From: Albula goreensis
Taxonomy: Eukaryota; Chordata; Actinopteri; Albuliformes; Albulidae
Reading direction: 5' to 3'
Length of the DNA stretch: 64,000 bases
NCBI GenBank assembly: GCA_022829145.1
Contig: CM040764.1
Location: 1,860,001-1,924,000 of the forward strand
The translations under genes and the position numbers were made by a program. The notes beneath the pieces were generated by a model. The model searched no databases. It had not been told where the DNA came from and was given only the letters and a program-made list of their open reading frames with translations. Below are positions 37,234-58,526 of this stretch, in pieces (position 1 is the stretch's first letter; every line of letters starts with the position of its first letter).

Positions 37234-37440
37234 CAGGGGTGTCAAACTCCAGTCCTGGAGGGCTGCAGTGGTAGTTGGTTTTTGGTGTGTTTTAACACTT
37301 AATTGATTAATTAAAATCACTGGTTGGCTAAAGAGTCCACACACCTGGTTTCCAAGGCCTAAAATGGCTGCCAATCCAAAGGAAAGAACAAAAACTCCTC
37401 AAACGCTGTGGCCCTCCAGGACTGGAGTTTGAAACCCCTG
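37234..37440 (+). mobile_element. hAT-like MITE, 207 bp, long terminal inverted repeats
   Basis: The left end caggggtgtcaaactccagt cctggagggc pairs with the right end gccctccaggactggagttt gaaacccctg. The interior has no ORF. A CAGGGGTG terminus is typical of the hAT/Charlie type. The target duplication is not recognisable. Confidence 0.8.
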
Positions 37441-38240
37441 CTGATAACACAGATGTTCATCAGTGTTATCAATCGTCTTGAGGTGGCCTAGTGCCATACC
37501 TTGACATGGTCCCAGAATTCCTAGCTGTGTGTATATCAAAACACATGTATGCTTGATAAGCTATAGATATGAGTGTTTGATATGCGATATTCCGAGTAGA
37601 TAAACCAAATGAAGTACACTTTCGAGGCAAGCCTTCTGTTGTCATTTTTGAAACACTTACAGGAAAAAAATCATAGCTCTATCTTATTTCGCCTGTCACT
37701 TATCAGTTCTGTCAGACAGGGAAAATGAGGGCTAAACGACACTTTATTGTCAAGAGTCTGTTTCTCTGAGTCTCTTTCTCTGTCAGCACAAGTGTTTAAT
37801 TAGACATATATTCTCATATCAGAGCTCTCATTGTATGCTTTCTGTACCTTGGCTGTCTGCTCTTATAAAAGGCAAGCCCTTTTTTAGATTAATAGATACA
37901 GTCAGTGAGGGTGGGGTTGGGGGGGGGGGTTCAAACAGAAGACTGCATTCTACATGTACACAAAGAAGGGAAAACTTTCCTGGCTATTGTATTTTATCTA
38001 TATTTAATTTCTCACTTTATGTTCATGGGTGCTTTGTAAATATCTTTCATACAAATTAAAGAATAAAAAACGTATCTGATAGGACACGTCCTTCGATTTG
38101 GCTGAAATCACATGCGTTGCACACTAGGGTCCCCTCCAAATAAATAGAGAAGCACTGGGGGGTTGGTGTCTGGCCACCTCCCACGGGACCTTGGGGGCCC
38201 TCCAGAGCACTGGAGCACGTCTGAAATCTACGGCTGCCCG

Positions 38241-38254
38241 GTCCCTATAGCAAC
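38241..38254 (+). promoter_or_regulatory. RFX X-box-like motif in a GC-rich block
   Basis: GTCCCTATAGCAAC fits the X-box pattern GTYNCYATRGCAAC. It sits in a CpG-containing GC-rich block (38.13-38.42 kb) that stands out in the AT-rich spacer. Confidence 0.35.
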
Positions 38255-40936
38255 CGGCCAAGACCGCTGCACGCCGCAGACAGGGGGCCGGCGGAGCATA
38301 CGCACATAATTAATGTAATCATATAGACGCGTCAACGATGTCAGTTTCGACCCTAAAGCCCCCCTCCCTGCCCCCTCGTAGTTCGCCAAAACCAGACACT
38401 CTCACAGACCTGTCGGGGGTTGGGGGTCTTGATTCTGTGAAAAATTGCAACGTGTCTAAGGGGGTGGGGGTGTTACGATATATACGCACAATATATGGGA
38501 ATAAAGGGGGGAGGTCTTTAAAAAAGAAAACGCTCGGGGATGCGACTCAGAGCAGCTGTTTTCGCCTCCTTGATGTTCGTACAGCCGCTCCCACGATCTG
38601 AAGCGAGTGAAAAAAAAAAAATTGAAAAAGGGAACCTCGACTTGTCTGTTCTGACTTCTGAGGAAGGGGGTTCTCCTTTTTATGCGTTACTTATTATCAT
38701 TCTCACCCGTGGGGTCAAATAAGGTTGTCTGGCGGTGCTTTTCTTCCGCTTCTATTATAGCCTGCGGTAATCTTTGAGAAAACTCACTGTTGTTTTTTTA
38801 ATGCGTGCCACCCGCTTTGGGTTGTCTGGTCCTATCTTTCCCAGAACGTCTAAATGGCCAAACACACTTTTAAGAGGGACTCTCTTAATTAGCATGATAG
38901 ACATTCTGTATTTGGACGACTGGCAACAAAAAGAGATTGCAGTCTAGATTTGTCTTCAACATAGGATGTGACTGACCCTGATAAGAAACCGTTATCACAG
39001 AATTATTAACCAAGTCCTGTGAATTGCCTAATTCGGGTAGAGTTGCAGTTTAAGTTTCAACGTTAAAAACAACAAACGTTTATGCTCTTATTGTGGAATA
39101 TGCGGTATAGTGTCATATTACAGTGTATTGTAAACAGTATATTCCAGAACACAGACATTGTACAAGTTAAAATAGGAATTAATCTTTTGTCATATTCACC
39201 ATGCCTTTAAAATGCATTCCTTGCACTGTGTGTTTTATTTGTTGCTACATGGCTACCATTTTATAGAAAAAATAGCTTTTAAAATAAGGGTTTGAGGTAT
39301 CAGACAAAACCATTTAATCTCTAACACTGTGTTATAAAGATTTACTCTTGAATATTAGATTTGTATCTATACAGGAAGCACAATTATAAAGAATCCATTG
39401 ACATGAATATCATCATGTATTGGGGTTAAGGTCACCGGAATGATGCGGAAATAAGGGCAATAGTGATGTCAGAGGTGATTATGACCTCACAGTCCACAGG
39501 AAAGACATTGGCTCTCATTGACACAAACCAGTTTCCTTAGCGATGGGAGAATTCTACGGTCTGGTGAATTGTGAGGTCACAAACCGCAGCGATCCAGAGA
39601 TCACCAGACCGGCCAAGAACGAGCACACTCTCTTACCCCAAGGGTCAAAGGGCCATATGACCTCTTTGACACGAGGCCCTCTTGTCTAGGTTAAAAAGGG
39701 CTTTGTCTTCCCTCTATGTCCTCACCTACAAATGGCACCACGGTCAATTATGGCAACTTAATTTGGTGTTTGTAAAATGGCTGTCATGAACCCTAATACC
39801 ACCTGTCTGTAAAAGAGGAGTCAATAAACAAGTAAACATGTTCTTAGCTGAAACACAATGGCACGGTCATTAATGAACCTACGACCCAACCCCAGCCCAT
39901 CGCTAATTACCGATGAGGCGTTTGAAAACACAGGATATGATATTATTACATCTATAAAACAATGGAAAATATTTCTTAATGTAGGAGCTCATTTTTTTAA
40001 ATCAAGATTTCCTACTCACCATTCTAGAATTTCAACTGATATCTAGTGGTGAAGCCAGAATTTCAACAGTCGTCTGTCCTTTTCTTGTCATTTCTCACAC
40101 ATCTGGCTGCAATATAATAACAATAAATACGTTTTGGTGTAATGTATTGATATGAAGAATAATCCTTAAAAAATAATCATATCATATTCATTTCCAAGTG
40201 TAATCAGTCTTTGGACAGGATTCAATGAAAAGTACTTTAACATGTCTTTAAGGACATATGCAATTCAATCAAAGCAGACTTCAGTCTTTTTAAGGGAATA
40301 TGTTATTTATATGCTATTTTAGCATTATAGAATGAAAAGAAAATATTCTGAGTTATATTTGCTTGTCTCCAAGAAAACAAATTATACTCACTGAAAATAA
40401 TTTTGTAATGTAATATCTGTTTTGATTGAATTTCATAAGCCCATGAAAAGACTGCATATGTTTGACTGAATCTAGCCGCTTGCCTTTTTTTTGGTGCGGA
40501 AACAAGATTGAATAATGCTAGCTTTCAAACACCGGCATGGCTGCCTGCAGTGGCACCCTGGGGCGATGTCCCAGGGCGACACAAACAAACCGCTTTCTCT
40601 CAGAAGGAAGCAGTTTAGTGTAACAAAGTTGTGTTTTGGGATGCATTGTATCAGTTGTGTAAATAAAACAAAATCAAATAGTGAGGAAAGTGTTATGATT
40701 TGCTCACAATATGACATTTAAATTTGACCTCCAGGAAGGTTATATTTTATCTACTGGCGAAAGTGAGGTAGAAAACGTCTCCAAATCAGAGACATAAAGA
40801 ATAAAGGCGGTGAAAATGCGGAACTGAGGACGGTGGCGATGAAGTCCTGCCCAGCCGCTGTCCCCTCCTGTCTGAGCCTTGCTGATCCACCGTCGCAGAC
40901 GCCTTTCAGGGACAATTAAACAATAATGCACTCTGG

Positions 40937-40949
40937 GGGTCAAAGGTCA
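40937..40949 (+). promoter_or_regulatory. DR1 nuclear-receptor element
   Basis: GGGTCAAAGGTCA, fits RGGTCA-N-RGGTCA exactly; intergenic. Confidence 0.4.
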
Positions 40950-42839
40950 CAGACTCAGACATCGTTTTATGGGATGTCACAGACTAGAACGAACAAAATA
41001 AGGGGGGAGGGACTTGTGGGGGGTTGTCTGGGACAGCTGGTTTCTCTATGGCTAGACGGGTCATTGTCATGCTTGATCTCTCTTTCCCCAGATAGGTTAT
41101 CTTAATGCTCAGCATCCAAACTTCCTCATCCTTTATCTCCACCCCACACAGTTAAGAACAACTAAACTAAACCAGTGTTCTTTCCACACAGGACATTTTC
41201 CTGACCATATCAAATCCCCGAAAAATGGAAAATGTCTAAGAAGAGGAGGCAGACATGCTTGACCAGAGACTGCACAAACACAGTTCCCAGAGGTCCAATT
41301 TGTGGCTGGGTTTCGTTCCAACCAATTTCTCCATTTTTTTTTGTAACACCTCTAAACAACAAAACCGGTTCACTATTTATTATGCATGAGACCATAATAT
41401 GTTTCTACCCAGGATGCACGCGAACTCCCCTGCAGTTGCCTACAATTTAATCGCACGGGCCTGCTGAAAATAATGACTGGGCAAATTAAATGGTTAACAG
41501 CAGAAGTTGGCATGAAACCCCATAGCAGATTGGCCCTCTCTGTATATCCCTGTGCCAGGCCGCTGCTGTGAGCGCAGAACATACGTGATGCCATACTTGC
41601 TACATATTCCACGCTGACTCTCATATGTTACTATGTAAGCACGCCAACCCATGGATCACAGCCCTGTCGGTTTCTGTGGTTCCCGATCAATTTTGGCCGT
41701 GTAAATAAGGTCGGTGGACTCTTCAGCCAATATACACAACTTTAATTGATGATTTCGGTTAAGGATTATAGTTCTGATTATTATTATTATTAATAATATT
41801 CATAAAAGAAACACAAGAGTAAACATTGACAGAAGATCCCCAAATAAACAGGAAGCGGTTTTACCTCTGAACTGCAACAGGACGCCGAAATTAAAGCACA
41901 TCATTGTTTTATTCTCATCGAATCACGCGAGCCGGCACACACAACGCCAAGCTGCGAAACGTCATCAATCGCTCACTCACGACATGCATTGACACATTCG
42001 ATTAAAGCTTTCCGTCTCATGCAAGTAAACAAGTTTGCAACTAAAGTAAAAACACGATTACATAACTCCGTCAAAGCAGATTTACAAAGGTCGATTTACC
42101 GGAACTACTTGAAGACAATTCAAAAACTAAATACAAGTGGCATGTTTGACCACACTTACAATTTCATTTGGGTGCCACTATGCACAGTTTCGTTTGCAAT
42201 GAAAATTAACTAAATATGTTAAATAAAATGATTAAATAAATTAATTAAAGCCTGTCTTACAACTGCAGGCGGTTTTGGTGTGTCACATTTTAACCCTGCG
42301 CAACTGTGTTTATGCAATAATTAAACACAAATAGGCCCTGTTCAAGTTCCTGAGTTTACAGACACTATGATTTTAGTCCGTTTTGAAATGGTACACCAAT
42401 CCGCTCCCCTACGTGAACTCTGTAGAGATGAATTTTGGTGTCGGGAACTGAAGAAATTACATATGAGATGATACAAGTAAATATTGAAAAATAAGAAATG
42501 AGACTTCCGATAAACCTTTGATATAGACGTAACAATATAACGTTATGATATAACATCAAATACTGGATGTACCAGAACTACTGGAGGCACAGGGGTCAAA
42601 TTCAGCCAGGCCTTCCACTATGGAGGGGGTAGGTTGCCTGAGAGAGCTGGTCTTGCTTCCACATTGACGGCCTGCCCCAACGGAACCATCTGGTTTGTGC
42701 GATACCACCCCTGTGGTGCACTTGGGTCGCTCGCAGTGCCCTCTATGTAGTATGGATTCAAAACTCAAAACGCTTTTCCTTGTATTTTTAGAACAGTGGA
42801 TCGGAAACTTGAGACGCTTTCTCTGACATTCAGGACTGT

Positions 42840-43438
42840 GGAGGGTGAAGCAGCAGGACGTTTTCCACTCTTATAATGCCACGTAGGGGTCAGAAGGGCT
42901 GGGCACAGACTTGAGCAGGAGTCCACCAGGGGCCAGGCTGGGGGACAGTGCTGGTATGCTTTTCCATCCAGAATACCTTATAATGAAACCCATTATTGGC
43001 CTGTGGGATGGTATTTTTGGTATTTCACCATTCAGAGAGGCCTGAGGAGGGTGCAGGAATGCAGCATTCTGGGAAGGACAGGAGGGGCCATTTTGGGTTT
43101 TTGGGGAGGGGGGACACTCTTGTGCTGTCAGGAGGTGCACAAGGGTGGAGAGTTCACAGTTCCACAGCAGAAGGCAAGTCTGATCGACAGGGTGATTTAA
43201 ACGTTTGCCACACCTCCTGGCTCAAGTCACAAGTCAGCCTTGGGGTGGGTGGGTGGCTGTCAGGCTGGGGGTTCTGGGGGCAGCAGTAAGATGGGCATGA
43301 CCGTTTGCAGTGTTGCCATGGTAACTGGGGAAAGTGGTAGGAGCCACCCAGACAGATGGGTGGGGTTTCAGGAGGTGATGGGCAGGTCACGGGGGGGGGA
43401 GGGGGTGAGGTTGGTGTAAAAGTGGGAGTGTCTGAAGT
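42840..43438 (-). other. tmem161a: Probable tmem161a 3' UTR
   Basis: This is the G-rich sequence directly downstream of the stop codon. It contains an RFX X-box-like palindrome GTTGCCATGGTAAC at 43312-43325. I could not pick a convincing poly(A) signal within it, so its extent is a guess. Confidence 0.35.
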
Positions 43439-51837
<8,399 letters not shown>

Positions 51838-52190
51838 TTTTCTTAAATGTTATCTTTTCACACTCGACAGAAATGTAGTATCTCAGCCTCGACACGCCGC
51901 TAGCTGGGCACACGTGTAGTTTAAATCTCTCTCAACAGCTGATGCTGTCATCTTTGCAGAGCATGTTTCAGCGTGAACCCCGTGCGGTCAGCCTCGCAAC
52001 ACGATTGGTGGAGTTGCGTTGAACGTCCAATGACATACCAGCGAAAGAATTGTACCGACCAATCTTCACGAGAGACGGCAGATTCGGAAGCCAGGTGCCG
52101 AAATAATTTCGCTAAGAGCTCTGGGAAGTGTAGTTTTCCAGTTCTCAGGCGCCAGATGCGGCAAACGAGAGAATTCGTGCTGAAGACTCT
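51838..52190 (-). promoter_or_regulatory. tmem161a: Putative tmem161a 5' UTR and promoter
   Basis: This segment lies immediately upstream of the tmem161a ATG. It is richer in CpG than its surroundings and holds three CCAAT-type motifs (52004-52008 as ATTGG, 52027-52031, 52059-52063). It also has a ZNF143-type ACTACACTTCCCAG on the minus strand at 52131-52144. No clear TATA box is seen. The start site is inferred, not seen. Confidence 0.5.
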
Positions 52191-52837
52191 GTGAATGCAC
52201 GCAATTTACACCGCAACTGTTAGCCACAAGGCTACATATCACCCAGCTATACGTCAGATGGAACATATTTCGTTTTCCTGTTCCGCTGAAGTAAATCAAT
52301 GTGAGATTGTGCAGTTCTGCTCACAGCTCTGACTATGCCCCCATGTGACCCCTCCAACTGGCTCTACTGACACTTCCCTGCACCTGTTTTTCCACCGTAA
52401 CATGAGCTACCCCCTTCCCCCAACCAGGCTTATTTTAACATGCGTCTCGCCTGCTTAAAAGTGCAGATAGGACCCAGCACTATTCACATGTATGCCACCA
52501 CATGCAAAAACCAACACTTTCAAGGCAGATTGTAAATACAAGGAATTGTGTATGTGTCAAATACATTCTGCCCACATTCTACTGTAACAAGCATGTGGAT
52601 TTCTGTGTTAGCTGTGTCATATTTTGTGCTTTCATTGGTATTAATAGAGAAGGTACTGAATGCTCCGTAGAGCTGGAAGGCTGGTCCTTTCTCTGCTCAT
52701 CTCCTCCTAGTCCAAATGGCCACACAGCACTAATTTTTCATGTTAATAATTCTGTACTCTTCATTTTTTCTACTATTCACATTGCAGTAAGCACAGCTGC
52801 ATTGCAAGATGAATTATTTATATGTGAACATTATGGA

Positions 52838-53010
52838 TCTGATTACTAAAGCATCTAGTACATGCAAAATTATCCTGCTGCAAAAAAAAATCTAAAAGAG
52901 AATGTGATTGGTTGAGGAAGTTCCTTTGCTCCAATCAGAAATTGTGTCTCTGAAATTGCACATACAAAAAATTGTAACTTGTGCTAAAGGCTTTGATAAA
53001 TCTGGGCCTA
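52838..53010 (+). mobile_element. Dispersed repeat family A, copy 2
   Basis: Shares ttactaaagcat..ctagta, aatgtgattggttg, gctccaatcagaaat and the end gataaatctgggcc with the copy at 1.36-1.55 kb, in the same order and spacing. Confidence 0.55.
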
Positions 53011-56000
53011 TATGTTTCATTTAAAAGCATTGCTTTTATTTTGTGTCTGAAACATGTTTTTTTATTAATAGCAAATACATTTCTTTGTGGGTTCAGTCAG
53101 AGTATTGACACAGAAATGTTAATGTGAGGAAGCCTAAAACAACCATTGTACATTTTGCACTGGAAAACGTATTTTACAGATTTCCTGAAAGTTTTGTCAC
53201 TCTGCGTTGGAAAAAAACATGTAAGATCGCAGCTTTAAAATGTTCAAAAGTTGCACCAGCTACAGTTTGGGAAATGCAACAATCATTGTTCTAAGAATTG
53301 ACAGGGAACCCCCACCAGGCCACATGGTGCCCTCCTTCCCAAGGTGCTATTGTGAGAAGGGGGTCTCTCAGTTCCCACACTCCTTTGTGATTGAGTCATT
53401 TGAATATATGCAAATGAGCTCTGTTGTCATTGCCACACCCCCCCCCCCCCACACATTATCCCCCTGTCATGCATAACACAGCTTCACTCACATTCCGTAC
53501 ACTGTTCTGCATGGCTGGTGCACACACTATAGCAACCTGCCGTCGGCCCACACATATTCACCAATAGGTATGATTTTAAAAAAAGCGGCAGAGATTTATG
53601 TGTGACATTTCGATGGAGCTGAATCTCACTGGAGTGCTGAGGGCATGGAGGAGCACTGGGTACAATTCAAACAAAAGGGACCACTGTCGACACATTATAA
53701 CCCCCCAACCCCCACCAGCACCACAAATCAACCACTGATCACTGTCATTACAGTTCTGCATTGTGGTGGAACTGATGAGAAGCTCCACATAGCACCCACA
53801 CTGGTCCATGCTAGCCCTTACCGCCACAGGAATATACACTGATGTAGCACGTATGCTAACCTGCATTTGGTTGTTCCTAGCACGTTAGCATTTTTTCTAG
53901 CACGCTAGCATGAGTTTTTCCTTTTCTCTCTCCCATTTTCAGCTACTGAGATAATGATTCTGTCTGTGTATGCACGAGAAGTATGCGCAGTGTTAAAAAT
54001 CAAAGCCAGGTTATCCATTCCACTGGCACAGACCCTAAATTTCACAGAGTGCTACTCCTCTCACAGCTTTTGGCTGAAGACCTGTAGTGATCTGCTGTAG
54101 GCCTACCAATGTAAACTAACCTCACCTCAGACCAAGCACAGATATAATACATCCACATCATAAAAGAATCTGTTTTTAGTTTGATATATGTACAGCAAGT
54201 TCGTATCATCAGTTGCATATTGTCAGTGTTTTATATTTTAGTTAGTAATAAAGTTCAGTCAAAAAAAGAAGTAATGATAGAACATTTTTCTCATTTCCAT
54301 ATGTCCACGATTAGGAGGTTCTCCTACAGTTCAGATTGAAACCCATACAGTTGGATGGGGTTTATCCTGCTTAAAACAACTTCATTAAATGTGTCTTTTC
54401 AAACCCTTACTCCCAATGAGGTTGTAATATTTTTACATTTCATTGATAGCTTTTAAAACAATATAAAGCAAAGAGATCAGTATTTTGCCTCACACCCAAA
54501 CAGCATATATGCTTTAAACTTAATTACTGTGGATATTAACCTGGTTATGATAAACACTGTACTGTTTTGTCGTTTGGTCTATTAATGAGACCTTATAAAC
54601 ACAAGTTTTGTTCAGCTTAGTGAGGAAGTACATTGAGAATTTGCAAGCAAATATGACGCAGGTGTGTGTAAACAGCATTAGAAATGCTAAGCTCTAAAGA
54701 CCGAGAGCTGAGCCATCTCAACGCTGACACCAACGTACCCAAATAACAGTAATGTTTGAAAAATGCTGGGTCACGTCCAAGTTTTTATCATGAGATAAAC
54801 ATGAGAATGAGCCACAGACAGTGGGACAAGATATGTATTGTTCATTGTCCTGCCAAAATCACAGAACAATGCTCTACGCCTTTCATATACAAATTCACTG
54901 GTTCACCAAAGGTTGTTTTTAAGTGATAAAAATAATTGGTGTACAGTATCAAATACATTTGAATAATATTTTGAATGATGGTATTGAAATGGCTGATTTG
55001 TTAAATATTACTAACAGTAGTGATAATGTAATATACGTCCAAGTCCATCTGTAATTCACTCTGTTTTAACTGGAATAAGAAAAATGAATAGCAGTCCAAG
55101 CTAATCCTATTATGTTGCTGGTGACTTGAAGACAACGGGTCAGAAACTCCACAGGAAACTGAACACAGGTGTGTGCCAGGGACATTGACCGAAAAAATCC
55201 TGACATTGGATCAATGTTTTGACTGCCATAAAAGAATAAGAATCACTAGTAATCCTCAAGGACATGGCTATGCCACATTAGTAAACTTGAAGGTTTTGAA
55301 TTAACCACATGTGTGGTTGAAACACCAGATTCAGAGATGTAGCAAATTAGCTTTATTTTGTAGGGGAACGTTTGATTTGAAAACCAGTTTTGGTGTATTC
55401 AAAATGGATGTTCTCAAAATGGCTACATTCCAATGAATGCAATGTTTTCACCAGTTTTGATGTAGATGGGACAAAGCTATAAAGTATAGCTGAAATTTGC
55501 CTGACTCTAAAATACACACGTCTCAATATGCATTACCATGGAACAACTGGCCAATTTATACACACACATTAAATAAAAATTTTCAATGGCAAAATTGATT
55601 CTTAACAGAAAATGATAACAAAACATGCACATTCCGGATTTGGTGGGTTTGCATAGTAACAAATATTTTCCAGAGGAATAAATTGTTACAATATTTATTA
55701 TTGCTTATACCCTACTATCTATGCACGTCTTATGTATCGAATCAATTAATCCACGCTGTTTCCTCTCCTGAGTCATAAACCCACAGAAGTTTGTCGTAGA
55801 CAGACGTTTCAGGAAAGTTATGTGGAATCATGTCACCTGAATTCCAGTTATAAATATGTGGGAACTTCAAACCTCATTAATATTTTTTCTTGAATACATA
55901 CTGGGTAACATGCTAATTCACACTTGACAACGATTGGGCTTGACTAAAAATTCCGAATGAATATGTACATAATTATCGTAAATCTTCTTTCTCTTTTAAC

Positions 56001-56949
56001 ATTGAGGGCAAATGGAAAATTTGTAACTCTTTAAATGTCGTAGTTTAGCTGCCACCACTCCTAAGGCCGGTTTCTTGGACATGGAAGGCTAGTATAAGAT
56101 TAAATCCCTTTTTCAGAATAAAGCTATGTGCAAAGTCAGTACGTATCGCAACATTTAGAATTATGCATTATTGCAAGAAATTAAAAACGTCACTCTTCAG
56201 TAATGTTCCTTACATGCCCACATTTTACAAAGTTAAAGATACCTAGTTTTGACGAAAGGGAAGTATATCAATTCCTTTGACAGGTAAAGATAAATAAAGC
56301 TCACACCACGTGATTTCTAATTAACAAAGTAAGCAAGTAAGATCCAGTCATACTACAGCTTCTAGCATCTGCGAAATAGTTTAACCACGTCCGGAACTTT
56401 TTTCGAAAATGAATTAGTTATCACCTATGAACATGTTTCTGAAAAGTCAGATATTATTTTAAATAAAACTGGTCAGGGAGTTCATTGTGTTTTTCTTTAA
56501 CATGGCAGCAAATTAATGTTAGATTCTTTTTCTTCTTATTATTATTATGGTTGTTGGTGGTGGTGTTGTGTGATATCAGTCACCATAATTCGTCTTTCTG
56601 CTGTCAGTGGACCTCAGTGGTTTGACTCGTGGGAGGTCGACACGCCGATGATGTGAATTCCTGCGGTCTCTGCAAAGCCATGCAGAGCGCATGCTCCAAC
56701 TTTTTGAATAGTTGCCGCTTTCTGTGCTTTTTCAAGCGTTCAAACTTTAAAACTATTTCTATATGTCACAAAAAAACATTTTTTTGCCATTTTGACAAGA
56801 AGGCAATTTTAAATTTTCTATATCCCTCTTCTAAGATACGACCATGGGGTATATCTCAAATGTATGATTTAATGGACTCTTTTTCCGTGATGCTGACTCT
56901 AAATTTTTTTAAACAAGAGAAGCAACAATAATGTCAACACATAACAGAA

Positions 56950-56990
<41 letters not shown>

Positions 56991-57430
56991 GTATAGTGCT
57001 ATACTTGTGATACAGGCCTTTTATTGACAATTTCACTTACTTTCATCTTAATTGTATGATGGTTTGGGTTTTTACATGAGTTTAGTAACGAAGAAATAGC
57101 ACAGCGCAGATTTTAATACATTTGGCTTGGTATTGTAGTTAAACTTACATACCAAAACATCTTATTTCAGAGGAAACCTCCTAAGTTTGTTTTAGTTCCA
57201 GTAGTTAGGAATTGCAATTGCCAGTCTTCTTTTAACTAATTAATGGTTTCTACGGCTATTACAATTAATACTGTGATAGAAAATTCAACAATTCAATTTA
57301 TAAACGTGTGTATTTTTAATTGAATGCTTAACAAAATTGATATATTGACTAAATTGATTCATACGATCTATGTGGCCTAAATTTTATTGTAGCTAATAAC
57401 AAAGAGAAATTAAAATCGCGATTTTGTTTC
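53011..57430. other. No gene seen: AT-rich intergenic DNA
   Basis: No exon, repeat array or known element was recognised apart from a run of c near 53440 and an (ATT)n tract. Confidence 0.55.
56953..56991 (+). repeat. (ATT)n microsatellite
   Basis: About 13 uninterrupted att units. Confidence 0.95.
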
Positions 57431-57530
57431 CGTTTTTTGTTTGTTTGTTTATTGTGTCCTCACATCTAACTTAGACAGAGTTTGTTGCTCCCTTGCTTGA
57501 GAAAGGACTAAAAAATCTTCCCCTTTTTCA

Positions 57531-57843
57531 ATGCAAATCAGAGCTGGGGGTCCCCCGCTATACGCGTATTGAATTCTAATTGGCCAGAAGTTCCAGTGCA
57601 GACTTTCAATTTGAGCTTGAACTTGACCGTCGGAATTGCATGGGAAACGAGACGCGAATTTGCCCCCGTCTTTTAGCCTGTTCAAATTGTTAGGGCTCAT
57701 GTCAACCCTGATTACCATAAGATTCAGCCAGTTTCTAATTAAAGGACAGGAGCAAGTCGCGAGCGAGTCTTTCTCACAGAGCGTGGTGTCGTTTCGCAGC
57801 TCGGTCTGCGAGGAGCATGAACATCAACGAGAGGTTTCGAACG
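57531..57843 (+). other. Candidate promoter and first exon of an unidentified gene
   Basis: An octamer ATGCAAAT (57531-57538), a CCAAT-type ATTGG near 57580 and an ATTAAAG-type box near 57737 precede a CpG-rich stretch. An ATG at 57817 starts MNINERFRT, which runs straight into a good donor (acg|GTAAGA at 57844). I do not recognise the peptide. No second exon could be found in the remaining 6 kb, so this could equally be 5' UTR or chance. Confidence 0.3.
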
Positions 57844-58513
57844 GTAAGATATCTACACCATTAAATTTTGGAAGAGTTTTAAGACTCTGAAAGATTTGGC
57901 GTGTATAAACGTACGTTTATACATCGAATAAATACATGTGAAATGATAAGGTCAATTAGCAGCGGAGGAGTTGGTGCGAGTTTTTACATCGCGTGCCATT
58001 CCCACAGTCTGCTCGAGACACTGCAAGCGTTTACCATAGTGCTGCTCAATTGTTTTTAATGGTTACTTGTTCTTTGAAATAAGTCGCTGAAACTTATTGC
58101 ATTCAGAACAACTCAGTGAACTCATGGATTTTTCACATTTAAAGAAATATTTCATTTTGATTTTTCGAACGGCTTTTCAAATGTTTACATTTTGACTCTT
58201 GTGATAATGAATGCAGCAGAGTAAAACAGAACAACAGGCTTCAAAATTGGTTCACAGTATGGTCTGTGTTTAATGTTCAGTGTTAAAATTAGTGATGTTT
58301 TTATTTTTACTCAGCTACTCCTTTTGGACTCCTGTAAAACCCTCTTACAGTTGAATTAACACTTAAATGTTGTGCTGACAGTGTAAGTTTGCAACGTTAG
58401 ACAGCACAAATGAGTGTGATTATTACATATTTTCCATGCTCATTAGATAACATCATAGTGCACTCCACAGCCTCAAGTGAGGGAATTTCATTACCTCCTT
58501 TCTGTGGGCTGGC

Positions 58514-58526
58514 TGACCTTTGACCC
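58514..58526 (-). promoter_or_regulatory. DR1 nuclear-receptor element
   Basis: The minus strand reads GGGTCAAAGGTCA, an exact DR1 fit, about 0.7 kb downstream of the candidate exon at 57.8 kb. Confidence 0.4.

Larger units (their letters stand above)
33858..42839. other. Convergent intergenic spacer including mef2b 3' UTR
   Basis: Begins with the mef2b 3' UTR; the first clear AATAAA is at 35125-35130, though an ATTAAA near 34910 precedes it. It then holds two MITEs, a GC-rich X-box block and AT-rich unique sequence. No coding exon was recognised. Confidence 0.5.

Noticed and set aside
42730-42745. CTCF-like sequence gtgccctctatgtag
   Set aside because: Only the GAGGGCAC half matches; the left half of the core does not fit.
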